Below, piece by piece: positions 46,324-58,194 of a stretch of 64,000 nt of DNA (its first letter is position 1; each line of letters opens with the position of its first letter). The notes beneath the pieces are model-generated. The model was not told the DNA's origin and made no database searches. It was given only the letters and a program-made list of their open reading frames with translations. The DNA is from Adineta steineri (Eukaryota; Rotifera; Eurotatoria; Adinetida; Adinetidae): the NCBI GenBank assembly GCA_905250115.1, contig CAJNOI010000010.1:1191392-1255391 (forward strand). Direction: 5' to 3'. Both the position numbers and the translations under genes were made by a program.

Positions 46324-47300
46324 TATGACATTTTTCATTTATTTCTTTACTTTTTTTTAACTATATAATGCTTTTTTAATAGTTCTTCTAATGTTATTGC
46401 TGTAGTTTGAAACTGACTTTTTTTTACAGTGTATTTTTATAAAAACATTTTAAAGTTTAAGTTTTATTAAATTCTTTTGTTTACTTAAAATTGTTTACTA
46501 TATCCAAAGAGATTGAATATTTAATAATAGTAGAGATTTTCTATGATATTTAGATCCACACAAATATTATATTTGAAAACTAAAAGAAATCAATCGATTA
46601 GTTTTTAATGAGATACTTTCTTTAGTATGATATTCGATATGTGTTCACAATATAATTGTAGTAATGACAGATTCATAGATACAACGAGCATTTCTGTATT
46701 CCTTTTTCTTTGAAACATATATTTTACTTCTATATATCTCATATGGATATTCTATTCATTTCAAAATACTTATGTGAAATAGAAAATAATAATAAATAAT
46801 CAAAAAGTATGAGATATATCTTTGATCATTTAAGAAGTATTACAATAAAATGTATATTATTCATATTTTGTATAGATTAACAAGTCTTTATTCAACATAA
46901 CTAGATGATCGAATTAGAAAACAATTTGATACAGATATCTATCTCTAAGATCATTTTCAAGATTAATTTGAAAACAAGAATACTTTTAATTCATAATATA
47001 ATGATATTGAATTTTGCAACTAATTATTATATACTTGTGTTAGCATTTTATTTGAATACAAAAGACGTAAAGTTCGATTTCACAAATTAATTTTAGATAG
47101 ACCAGAAACTCAATGTAATTTAAATCTACGCAGTCTTAGAGGTGAAATAAAATAAGACAAAGAAAAAGATAATGTATCTTTTTGTGTCATAGAAGTGAAA
47201 TGATGAACATTCGTATAATCAGGGGCCGTTATCCTTTTATCCAAATATAATTCTCTTATCATGTTGTTCTTTGTGTAAAAGTAGTTAAAATAGCGTACGA

Positions 47301-47373
47301 GCGTGGGTGTCAATGTGGGTACTATACTCTTCTTATAGCCACATATACATCCACACTCACACTCACCCCTCAA
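47301..47373. repeat. Inverted-repeat element, TGTGGG-type arms
   Basis: The left arm is GCGTGGGTGTCAATGTGGGT, the core ACTATACTCTTCTTATAG, and the right arm CCACACTCACACTCACCCCT followed by CAATG. Confidence 0.7.
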
Positions 47374-47444
47374 TGATTGAATCTAAAAAAATTAGAGGAA
47401 GAACTTGTTGAATACTCTTTTTCAATGCTCTTAAAGAGCATCTT

Positions 47445-47515
47445 GAGGATGGTTGTGAGTGTAGCTGAGTAGATGAGGAGAATGAGAAGATATATATCGA
47501 CCCACCCACACCTAC
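47445..47515. repeat. Inverted-repeat element, TGTGGG-type arms
   Basis: The left arm is GAGGATGGTTGTGAGTGTAG, preceded by TCTT. The core is GAGGAGAATGAGAAGATATA. The right arm is CCCACCCACACCTAC. Confidence 0.65.
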
Positions 47516-47985
47516 AGAAAAAAGAAACTTAAAGTTTAGATCAAAGAAGATGTATTTCATACCATTGATAAAGCAATAGCATCAATTAAAAATCAATGGT
47601 CAGAATATTGCATAAACCATACCGATGAAAGAAAAAACTGTTTATTATCGATGCAAGAGTAAAAGACGTCTTAGTCCTCAATCTTCCTGTAGATACCGAC
47701 AAGGAAACTGTTCACCATGGTGTGTCTAACTTTTATAAATTATACAAGAAGTCGATGAATTGTAAAGCAGATTCACACGTGGTGCAATTTTTAGTCGATA
47801 TTTTATATATATTTTTTAATACAATTTCTCAATCTATGTATTAACTTTCCATAACAAAAATATAATATTTGTATCATTTTTATATCATCTTTTAAAAAAG
47901 TGCGCCTTGTCTATTTCATAAAGTAAATTTACTTTTCAAATATTATAGTTTACATTCATATTTGTTTTTCTATTCTATTTTGAAT

Positions 47986-49243
47986 ATGAAATTGATTATT
48001 AATCTTATTCAATTATTATTACTACTCAACACTGCAATACTCACTAGTAGTTTATTCTTTACAAAGGTATTTATCGTTTAAGTCGGATTAAATTGTAAAT
48101 CTATTTTCATAGACAAAGAAAGATAACAAGTATCATTTAATTGCTGCCAAATATCATCCTGAAATGCCTATGAACATACGTAAAATTTTAGAAGAAGTTG
48201 GTGATAATCCTGTAATCAAAATTCAACTTGGTCGGACACCAGTTGAAGCTATTTTAATTTTATTTTTAAATATTGTTAGTTTATGGAAATTCAATAATAA
48301 ACAACTTGAACTTGGCTATGATGAAATCTATCATAATTATCTACTTATTACTATTCAGAATGACAAAAGTCCTAAAGTATTACAACAAATTTTTGGAAGT
48401 GAAAAAAATACTCTGGGTAGTATTGTTTATAAACTTGAAAAAGCTCATCGTGTTCGTCTTCTAAAACCCGTCTTTCCTACTGAATTTGTTGATATTTATG
48501 ATATTCCACTTACATCAAATAAAACATTTACATTAAATCGATTGATAACTACAGCATCAAATATAGATAAACATTTTTATACATATGATGCTGGTAATAA
48601 TAATATGTGTCAAACATTTGTAGAAAATATTGTTGATCTTAATGGTTTAACATCAAATATAATTGATAATTCAACACAAATAGCTCTTAAACCACAAGAT
48701 GCAAAAGCACTTGTTGCTACACTTGGTAGTCGAAGTGATATTGTTAAATATATTACAGATTTAGGTGGTAAAATAGATAAATTAGTATTTGATCATAAAA
48801 TTAAATGGAAAAAACCAATAAATAAAGAATTTATTTTATTTGGTGATATGCATATTGAAACAGTAGATGAAACTGTACATAACAATACAAATGAAGTGCT
48901 ATTAAAGAGCAATGCTGATACTATTGTGGAAAATGTTGATGATGTATTTAATGCGGTTGTTGCACTCGAGGAAGATGATAAGAAAAAAAAACAGAAACAA
49001 TCAATTATTATAGTTATTGGTATAGTAATACTTATCTTAATGATTAGTCTTGCTGCTATGTTCACTTACTTTATATGGAAAAAAAGAAAAGGTTTGTTCT
49101 ATCTATGAATCGATAATTAATTCTATATTAGTTTGTCTATTATTTTAGATCAACTAATAAAAAAAGAATCAGTCAATAATGCTATTATTGAAAGTAAAAG
49201 TGATTCAAGTTTGAGTACAAATATGAATACGATTGCCAATTAA
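47986..49243 (+). CDS. Membrane protein with LRAT/NlpC-like (permuted papain-fold) pattern
   Basis: Three exons give about 380 aa. Exon 1 starts MKLIINLIQLLLLLNTAILT, a signal peptide. The middle exon carries a conserved-looking block: a histidine in EIYHNYLLITIQ, then about 85 residues later YDAGNNNMCQTFVENIVDLN. This order (His first, then an NxCxxFV cysteine) is the pattern of circularly permuted papain-fold enzymes such as LRAT and some NlpC/P60 proteins, which act as acyltransferases or hydrolases. A transmembrane helix (SIIIVIGIVILILMISLAAM) near the C-terminus and a short polar tail (last exon) make it type I with the domain outside. The family call is by pattern only; a catalytic role is inference. 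The BNR-4 gene follows in the same orientation. Confidence 0.55.
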
Positions 49244-49419
49244 CAATTTCATAATTTTTTTTTGTTGTGTTTTTCGAAATAAAAATTTCGTTTTCTATTT
49301 TGAAAATATCAAGGTACGTAAATATATCTATTGTTAACACTTTATCATAGAAGATATTTCGTTTGTCCGATAAGCAGAAAAAAGTAACTCAAATAAACAC
49401 ACATTTGATATCTAATAAT

Positions 49420-50772
49420 ATGTGTCTACTGGTCGTTACTGTTCTATTCATAGTAATACTACCTACGTCCACATTGTTTACAAATAATAGAACTGAACAT
49501 GCTATCGTAATCGATTCACTTGATATTGCTCCAGTATGGGCAGGACATCCTGTAAATTTTGTTTTATTAACACATTTACCTTATCAATTTATAGCATATT
49601 ACGATGCTACACGTCAAATGACTATTTCACAAAGAAATATAAACGAGCGTATTTGGACAATTAATAAATTACCAATCATAACAGGTTGGGATAGTCATAA
49701 TTATATTGCAATGGCAATTGATGATGATGGTTATTTACACTTAAGTGGTAATATGCATGTAGTACCACTGATATATTTTCGTACTGCACAACCACTTAAT
49801 GCTTCTACATTTGTACAATTAAATTATATGATTGGTACCGATGAAAATCGTACTACATATCCGATATTTATGCGAGGACCAGGAAATGAATTTATTTTTA
49901 CTTATCGTACTGGTATGAGTGGTAATGGTAATCAAATTTATAACTTGTACAATTTGAAAACTAAAATATGGAAACGTTTACTTGATAAACCATTAACTAA
50001 TGGTGAAGGCAAACGTAATGCATATTTTGATGGTCCAATTAAAGGTCCCGATGGTTATTTTCATTTAGTTTGGGTATGGCGTGAATCACCAGATGCTTCT
50101 TCTAATCATGATCTTAGTTATGCACGTAGTAAAGATTTGATATCATGGGAAACTAGTATTGGTAAATCTCTTATATTACCAATTACATTAGAAACATGTG
50201 AAATCATCGATCCAGTACCACAAAAAGGTGGAATGATCAATGGTAATACTAAAATTGGTTTCGATCATCAGGGACGTGTAACAATAAGTTACCATAAAAA
50301 TGATGCAAATAATTATACACAACCATGGACAGCACGATTAGAAAATGGAATATGGCAAAAATATCAGATTACGAATTGGCCGTGGCATTGGGATTTTAGT
50401 GGTGGAGGTACGTTAACTTTTGCTATATCACTTGGACGAGTAACGAAAGAAAATGATGGAAATCTAACGCAAACTTTCAGTCATATTAAATTTGGTAATG
50501 GTACATGGTCAATCAATCCAGAAAATTTGAATGCTACTGGTCAACTTCAACGAGAAACCATACCACCATCACTCTTGAAAGTAGAAGGTACTTTTCCAGG
50601 ATTAGGAGTACATATACTCGAAGATTCTGGTCATAATAATATTACTGATACTCGTTATATACTACGCTGGGAAACTTTAAGCAGTAATCGTGATGAACCT
50701 CGACCTCCTCCATATCCTACACCTTCGATGTTACGTGTATATACTATCAAAATTATATACACTGACTTCTAA
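49420..50772 (+). CDS. BNR-4 family beta-propeller protein (bacterial-like; possible polysaccharide lyase)
   Basis: This is a single-exon 450-aa protein. I choose the ATG at 49420 (MCLLVVTVLFIVILPTSTLF) because it gives a signal peptide or anchor. Upstream in-frame codons extend to a TTG but not to another ATG. The mature part starts DIAPVWAGHPVNFVL and has GWDSHNYIAMAIDDDGYLHL then SGNMHVVPLIYFRT, and further on YFDGPIKGPDGYFHLVWVWR. These match BNR-4 proteins of bacteria, a family that includes polysaccharide lyases of the ulvan-lyase type (from memory). A conserved NYTQPWTARLENGIWQ block is also typical. No introns are present, unlike most neighbours, which supports acquisition from bacteria. 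Substrate and catalytic residues cannot be fixed without a structure alignment. Likely secreted or membrane-tethered. Confidence 0.75.
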   Translation: MCLLVVTVLFIVILPTSTLFTNNRTEHAIVIDSLDIAPVWAGHPVNFVLLTHLPYQFIAYYDATRQMTISQRNINERIWTINKLPIITGWDSHNYIAMAIDDDGYLHLSGNMHVVPLIYFRTAQPLNASTFVQLNYMIGTDENRTTYPIFMRGPGNEFIFTYRTGMSGNGNQIYNLYNLKTKIWKRLLDKPLTNGEGKRNAYFDGPIKGPDGYFHLVWVWRESPDASSNHDLSYARSKDLISWETSIGKSLILPITLETCEIIDPVPQKGGMINGNTKIGFDHQGRVTISYHKNDANNYTQPWTARLENGIWQKYQITNWPWHWDFSGGGTLTFAISLGRVTKENDGNLTQTFSHIKFGNGTWSINPENLNATGQLQRETIPPSLLKVEGTFPGLGVHILEDSGHNNITDTRYILRWETLSSNRDEPRPPPYPTPSMLRVYTIKIIYTDF

Positions 50773-50984
50773 TCTATTTAATTCATAGATTGACAGAATC
50801 GTTTTATAATTAGTTAGCGCCCTCTATATTTTGTTGAATACGACTTCTATTGGTCATAATGAACTGAGAGTTCTTGTGTTATTGGTTATCTTGAAATGTT
50901 CGTTTCGTTTTTGTTCATGTCTTCTATTTGTCATCGAAGCTTTATTCATTAAAGTCTGATTATTTCAGATATATTTTTGTACTC

Positions 50985-53900
50985 ATGACTCATCAAGGAG
51001 ATGAAGGTGAAGCTGCTGAAGAAGGTATGAATAAAAGAAGAGCGTCATTTTTTAAAATCAATTCATTTATTTATTTTAGAAATCGATGTTGAAACATTAG
51101 AATTACCACCATTACCTGAACATATTCAAGCTCTTTTAACACCTAAATATCGTCTTGTAATTACGAAAATTGAAATTAATAATTTTAAATCATTTGCTGG
51201 TCGTATTCAACTCGATCAATTCGATGAAGTATAAAAATAAAAAAAAAACTTCCTCTTATAATTATCTATTTTTTATATTCTAGCATTTTACATGTATTAT
51301 TGGACCTAATGGTAGTGGTAAAAGTAATGTTATTGATTCACTTCTCTTTGTCATTGGTCATCGAGCATCAAAAATGCGTGGTGCAAAATTAAGTACACTC
51401 TTACATAATAGTGCTGAATGTCCTAATGTTAAAAGTTGTTCCGTAACGGTACATTTTGAAGCTATAGCAATTGAAGGTGAAAAAGAAAAAATACGTTTTT
51501 CTATAACACGTATTGCATTTCCGGATAATTCAAGTCATTATAAAATCAATGAAAAACAAGTTTCATTAAAAGATGTCACAAAATTATTACGTGAATATGG
51601 TGTTGATCTTGATCATAGTCGTTATTTAATTCTTCAAGTATATTTTCAGACAGAAAAAAACTGAATTGTTACATTCTTTTTCGTATTCCAGGGTGATGTA
51701 GAATCAATTGCTATGATGAAACCAATTGCTGCTAATGAACATGAACAAGGTTTTCTTGAATATCTTGAAGATATTATTGGTACAGAACGTTTTAAAAAGC
51801 CATTAGAATTATTAAATCTTAAAGTTGAAGAATTAAGTGCAATGTGGGCTGAAAAGGTAGAAAATATTTTATTCTATAAAAAAAATAAACTTAAAATTTT
51901 TATAGAAAAATCGTGTTAAAGCTGCACAAAATGAAGTTCAACAATTAGATGGTCCCTATCAACATGCATTGGATTTTATTAAATGTGATAATGATTATAA
52001 ATTAGCTAAATCGAAAATGTTACAATTAAAACGATTTGAATTAGGTGATCAAGAAGTTGCATTAACTGTTAAATATACTGATCGAGAAGAGAAAATGAAA
52101 GAATCCAATGAACAATGTGTAGGAAAAAAACAATTATGTAAACAAAGTCAAGATGAATTAAATCATTTACAAAAATCTTATGATAAAAATAACAATGAAT
52201 TAGTAAAACTTAAAAAATCTTTAGTTGATTATGAAACTGAAGATGGAACAATACGACATGAGATAAAAACAAGTTTTGATCAAGAAAAAAAATATGAAAA
52301 ACAAAATGAACAAGAATTAACTAAAATTGAAACATGGGAAAATATTCCGAATGAAAAATCAAATGAAATTATACAAGCAGAAGAAAAATTAAAACAAGCT
52401 GAAAATGATGAAGAAAAATTTCAAATTGAATTAAATAAATTAAAACAAGATTTATTACCACAAACGGAAGAATGGAGAAAAGAATTAACGGAAAAAACAA
52501 ATAATTGTAATCGTTTTAAACAAGATAAATATGCAAATAAAAAAAAAGATTATGATCTGGCACAAAATCGTTTACAATTATTATTAAGTGAAGAAGAACG
52601 ACATAAAAATACATTAAATGAAATGAAAAATGATTATGAAAATAAACAAAAAGAACTTAATACAAAACAAGAGAAATTTCATGATATTGATCAACAATTA
52701 ATTCAAACAGAAAAATTACATCAAGAAAAAGAACAATTATTAAAAAATATCGAAGAAGAGTATGTCGTTGTTGATAAACGTTTTAGACAAAATCAACTTG
52801 AACTTAATAATATGAATTCACAACAGCAAACAACACAAAGTCGTGATAGAACATTAAATTTTCTTCTTGGACAAAAACAACAAGGAAAATTACAAGGATT
52901 TCATCAAAGATTAGGCGCTCTCGGTAAGACAAAAGACATAGTCAGCTGATATACATGTATTTCTATCAGATACAGCATAGTGTGAGAGAGATGCGAAAGT
53001 CAACTTTTTCTTGACTTTGAACCGAATATACGAGATGTATCAAATTAGATAGCTGCGTTTTGTCTTATTTATTATCTGGTACGTCTAGGCATGTAGTGAA
53101 CCCGAACACGAACAATTTAAGTACCGAAATGATTCTCCTGATATGTGTGGAGGCATAATAAAGGAAATTGTGAAATATTAACCGAACCCGGATGGTTCGT
53201 AGTTAGGGGTAGGACAGTCCCATATTAGTTCCCTTCTTGGAAACTGTTCAATAGTTCTTTTGAAAGGAACTGTAATGGCAGTTCTTTTGTCCAGTTCATC
53301 TGAACTTGGAACTGTGAACTGTCCTACCCCTATTCGTAGTTCGATTGATGCTTCATAATTCCTATTAAAATGTCTCCACATATAACAGGAGAATCATTTC
53401 GATGCTTAAATTGTTTGAGTTCGCTACATGCCTGGGTACGTCCATTAATTAATTTCTAGACTATTTAAAAAATATTTTTTGTCTATGATTGGATCTTATT
53501 CTGATAGACAATGATATGAAGTGTTTTTCAAATATTTGCTTATCTTTAATAGATAAAACTATTTATTTATAAAAGAAAATAAAAATGATGAGTAACTTCA
53601 TTTCAAAATTCTTCTTCTTCTTCTTTCTAATTTTTGAATACTAAATGTGATTGTTTGTGTTTATTTCAGCTAGTATTGATAGTAAATATGATGTTGCTAT
53701 TTCAACAGCAGCTGGTGGTTATCTTGATTATTATGTTGTTGATGATGTTAAAAGTGGTGAAGCTGCAAAAAATCTTCTTAAAGAACATAAACAAGGTACT
53801 GGTAGTTTTATTTGTATGGATAAAATGCTTCGACATGCTCAACAAGCCAGTCGTCGTTTTGATGTACCACAATTAGCACCAAATACACATCGTTTATTTG

Positions 53901-56271
53901 ATTTAATCGATATAAATGATTCAGTTTATAGAAATACATTCTATTATGCTCTGCGTGATACACTTGTTGTTGATAATATTGATGATGCACAAAAAGTTGC
54001 ATTTGGTGGTCAAACACGTTATCGTGTTGTTACACTTAAAGGTGAAATTATTGAACAATCAGGTACAATGTCGGGTGGTGGTTCATATCAAGCACATGGA
54101 AAAATGACATTAAAAACAGCTGGAAATCGAACATCACGACAAAGTATAACAATTGATCCAGCAAGAAAAAATCAGTTAGAAAAAAGTGTTAAAGAAGATG
54201 GTGAAAAATTAACTGAACTTGAACAAGAACGTTTTCAATTAACAACAGAAGAAAAACAATTAAGACAAAAATTAGCCGATGAAAAACGTATTCATACTCA
54301 AATTAAAAATGATCTTAAAGTAAATTTTTCGAAAGAAAAGAATTATTAATGTTTCTTTATTGTTATTATAGAATTTACCAAATCATGTTGAAACATTAAA
54401 ATTATCCGTTGAGAAACAACAGAAACTTGTTGAATCGAAAACAGTTTCAACAAAAGATCGAGAAAAATATGATGAAGAATTACAACAAACAAAAGAAGAA
54501 TATGATACGGCGAATAATGAACTTGAAGGATTAAAAAGTGAAATCGATATGTAAGTTTTATTTTCCGTTTAGAAAATATTTTTATTTATTCATTTTAGTG
54601 TAACTAAACGTATTAATGATCATAATAAACTTGCACTAGCTAAACCACAAGCTGATCTTGATAATGCAATAAATCAAGTAAAACAATATCAAAATATAAT
54701 CGATACAGCAAATGTTGAAATAACAAATGCTCGACGGTAAAAAAAATAATTATGAGTCCTACTTTATTTTATTTTGATTTTATTTAGTAATTTAAAAAAG
54801 AGTCAAGATAAAATAAAAGCTAATCAAACAGCTATGGATCAAATATTAAAAAAACGTGCAGATTTCAATACAAGATTAGAAAAACTTGAAGAATTAGCAA
54901 AGAATGCTGATGAAAAGAAAAACAATATCGAGGAAGAATTAGAAACAAATAAAATAAACATGGCGGAATTACGTGAAACAATACGAACAACAGAAGCTGA
55001 ATTAGCTGATATTGAAAAAGAAATCATTCATTTAAAACATGAATATGAAGCAGCACAAAAAGAATTAGGTCAATGTCGACATGAAATTAGCGTTATTGAT
55101 GTCGAGATAAATGGATTACGTTTAAGTCATGTTATTGATGATGAAGATGATACATTTGATGATAATGCATCGAACAATTTTCTTAAAGAAGTACCAATAC
55201 AAAAATATGATCGGTCCGATCTTGATGTTTATACAATGAAAGATTTAGTTGCAGCAACATTAGAACGTGAAAATGAACTTAAACAAACACATTGCAATCT
55301 AACTGCTATTGGTGAACATCGTCGTGCTGTAAGATAATTTGTTTTTTTTTGTTTTATTAAAATATTTTTATTTAAAGAATCGTAATTTAAATATGAGACA
55401 AAAAGATCTTGTTGAACTTGAAACACGTCGTGATCATATTCGTGCAAAACGTGATTGTTTTAATGAACAACGTCAAACGGAATTTCGAGCTGGTTTCGAT
55501 CAAATCTCACGTACACTTAAACATATCTATCGAACAATTACAGATGGTGGTGATGCTGAATTAGAATTTTGTTCAAGTAATGATCCATTTGTTGATGGTG
55601 TTGAATTAAGGTAAATTAATTTCTTACTTTTTTTCTCATTGTATTTATATTCTTTTTTCATAGTATTCGACCACCTAAAAAATCTTGGAAACGTATTTGT
55701 AATTTATCTGGTGGTGAAAAAACGTTAAGTTCATTAGCATTTGTCTTTGCTTTACATACATTTCGTCCAACACCTATATATGTTATGGATGAAATTGATG
55801 CTGCGCTTGATTTTAAAAATGTTTCAATTGTTGGTCGATTTATAAAAGAACGTACAAAAAATGTAAATTATCATTTTAATTTTAATAAACAAAATTTTTT
55901 TTATTATGAATTATTTTTAGGCACAATTTATTGTTATATCATTACGTGAAAATATGTTTACACTTGCTGATTATCTTATTGGAATTTATAAAGTTAATAA
56001 TTGTTCTCAAACAGCATCACTTCGTCCAGCACTTTTTGCTAAAAAATTAGAAGAACGAAAAAAATCACATCTCATGTAAATTTTAGTTTCTATAAAAAAA
56101 AATTAATTAATTAGTTTCTATTTTTTACTTCAATTAAGGTCTTCCCAAGAACAAACAAATCCTAGTCAAAGTCAAGATGAAAATGATGTTACCATGACTG
56201 AACATATTGATCATCATAGTACAGATCTTCAACAAAATCAAACAACTATGTCAGATAATAACGGATTTTAA
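50985..56271 (+). CDS. SMC4: SMC4, condensin ATPase subunit (multi-exon)
   Basis: SMC4 pairs with SMC2 in condensin to compact chromosomes. Exon 1 begins MTHQGDEGEAAEE; exon 2 ends with KIEINNFKSFAGRIQLDQFD, and exon 3 has the Walker A GPNGSGKSNVIDSLLFV. Exon 4 carries GDVESIAMMKPIAANEHEQG then LEYLEDIIGT, the SMC4-specific signature. A long coiled coil (exon 5), the hinge (SIDSKYDVAISTAAGGYLDY ... IEQSGTMSGGGSY) and a second coiled coil follow. The C-terminal head has NLSGGEKTLSSLAFVFALHT (signature) and PIYVMDEIDAALD (Walker B). Stop at 56269. Introns are mostly ~50 bp. The exception is the 746-bp intron at 52924-53669, interrupting just before the hinge, which carries nested transposable elements. 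The total is roughly 1,300 aa. All ATPase motifs look intact. Confidence 0.93.
53078..53442. mobile_element. Long-inverted-repeat hAT-like MITE with a second MITE nested inside (SMC4 intron)
   Basis: The outer element spans 53086-53434. It starts TAGGCATGTAGTGAAC and its reverse-complemented right end is CAGGCATGTAGCGAAC. Arms of about 110 bp match each other, for example GAAATGATTCTCCTG in both. A perfect 8-bp duplication GGTACGTC flanks it (53078-53085, 53435-53442). The inner element 53204-53332 sits near the centre of the palindrome. Confidence 0.82.
53196..53340. mobile_element. Nested hAT-like MITE, 129 bp
   Basis: The element is 53204-53332, with perfect terminal inverted repeats TAGGGGTAGGACAGT and ACTGTCCTACCCCTA. 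Perfect 8-bp duplications TTCGTAGT flank it (53196-53203 and 53333-53340). It lies inside the outer element, so it inserted later. Confidence 0.9.
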
Positions 56272-56434
56272 ATATACATATATATATATATTTTTTGTCA
56301 TATTATTTTGTAAATAATGTTTCTTATTTTTGTCTTTCATTTCATTCATGTAGAAAGCAAAAGAATAAATAAAATGTATCATCGATGAATCATTCTTGTT
56401 CTAGATGATTGACTGATTGAATCGTTATTATAAG

Positions 56435-58084
56435 ATGGCAACTAGTTACGATGTAAAGTCACTTGACTATGATTTAATAGATTTATCAGAAGATGATAAA
56501 TTAGCAGCACAAAAATATCTTAGTGAAAATGGAATACGTGGTATTGAAGGTTTTCTTGCAGAACGATTAGATGCATGGAGAAAATGGTTTGTTTACTCAT
56601 GATTTTTTTTCTATTAGAAGATTTTTATTATTTAGTCCATTAAATATTGCAATCACCGGTGATTCAGGAGCAGGAAAATCAACTTTAATCAATACATTAC
56701 GTAATCTTCGAGCAGGTAAATATTGAATATATGACATATTAATGAAGTATATAGAATATGTCAATCTCTAGAAATTTTGCAACTGTACGTATATGTAGAA
56801 TTCTTGTCAAAACTTGACAATAACAACATGATTTTAATTTTCTTCTATTAACTTTAGAAACTTTCTCTGTAGTTTCTAATTAATACTCATATTCTAGAGG
56901 ATGAAGGTGCAGCTAAAGTTGGTGTAGTTGAAACAACACGAACTATACTATCCTATTCACATCCAAGTTATCCTAATCTTGTTTTTTATGATTTACCAGG
57001 TTTGTTATTTTTAATCTTATTTTCCGTTCTACTTCATCATGTATGATTTCAGGTGTTGGAACATTGGAATTTAAAAAATCAACTTATTTAAATCAAGTTA
57101 ATCTTTCTCGATATGATTTTTGTATAGATTTCTCTTCTGATTTAATTATTTCATCTCAAGTAGTTTCTTTTTCTAGTTTTAATTATTTCTCGTACACGTT
57201 TTACTGAAAATGATCTTTGGCTTGCAACAGAAATACAGAAAATTGGTAAACATTTTTTCTTTATACGTACAAATATTGATCAAGATTTATATAATGAAAA
57301 AATTGATCATCCAAAAACTTATAATGAAACATTAGTACTTGATAGAATTCGTGAAAATTGTCTTGCACATATACGAACAGTTGATGAAACTGCAAATGCT
57401 TTTTTAATTAGTGGACGACTTAATTATACATCTCGGTTAGTAGATTGTTTTTTTGAATTAATATAGATCAATAAGTTTATTTTGTATAGATTTGATTTTC
57501 CTCTTATGTGTTCATCACTTTTACGAGATTATCCAGGTTTAAAACGTCAAGCCATGATATTAGCTATGTCATCGAATTGTAAAGAAGTTATTAGAGCAAA
57601 AGTTGATATACTTCGTGGTCAAACATGGGTAGCAGCAGCTGTTAGTGCTGCTGTTGCAAGTCCACCAATACCTGGTTTAAGTATTATGTTTGATTTTTCA
57701 TTAACGGTTGGTTTTGTTATATTTTACAAGAAACAATTAGGTTTAGATGATGAATCATTAGCACGTATTGCTGAAATTCATCATATACCAGTATATGTTA
57801 TTCAAGATGAATTACAAAAAATTTTACCAGCACATTTTTTTACAGCTGTACCCGATTTTGTTGTCTCCCTAGTAAAACGACAAGCAGTTGGAACAGCAAC
57901 GGAAGAAGTTCTTCGATATGTTCCATATGTTGGTTCAGCTATTTGTGCAACTGTATCATTTACAATAATCTTATCTGTTTTAAGAAATTTATTAAATGTT
58001 ATGGAAAAAGCAGCACTTACATTAATTGATATTGTTGCTGAACGAAGTGTTAGTGATGATGAAGATGATGATGAACCTATTTAA
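56435..58084 (+). CDS. IRG-like (immunity-related) GTPase, copy 1
   Basis: IRGs are dynamin-superfamily GTPases; in vertebrates they destabilise pathogen vacuoles. I start at the ATG at 56435 (MATSYDVKSLDYDLIDLSED). Small exons then give NIAITGDSGAGKSTLINTLR (P-loop), GVVETTRTILSY (G2), FYDLPGVGTLEF (G3) and FFIRTNIDQDLYNE (G4-like). The last exon (about 57490-58084) is a helical domain with two hydrophobic segments (WVAAAVSAAVASPPIPGLSI; LRYVPYVGSAICATVSFTII) and an acidic tail SVSDDEDDDEPI. The helical part is the IRG C-terminal domain in position and character. Total is about 430 aa, close to IRG size (~400-420). One intron near 57119-57175 was placed by eye. It is 163 bp after SMC4 and starts a tandem of three. 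Confidence 0.78.
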
Positions 58085-58194
58085 AAATATTTATTTATAA
58101 CAGTTTTTCTTTTTTTGCTGTTGTTGATATTATTGTAATTTAAATAATCAAAGTTTTCTCTAACTTTTCTTTTTTTTATATTTAAGATTATAAA

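Larger units (their letters stand above)
46324..47985. other. Intergenic, 1.7 kb
   Basis: AT-rich, with two adjacent TGTGGG-type elements (47301-47373 and 47445-47515). The ORFs here are short and unrecognised. Confidence 0.55.
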
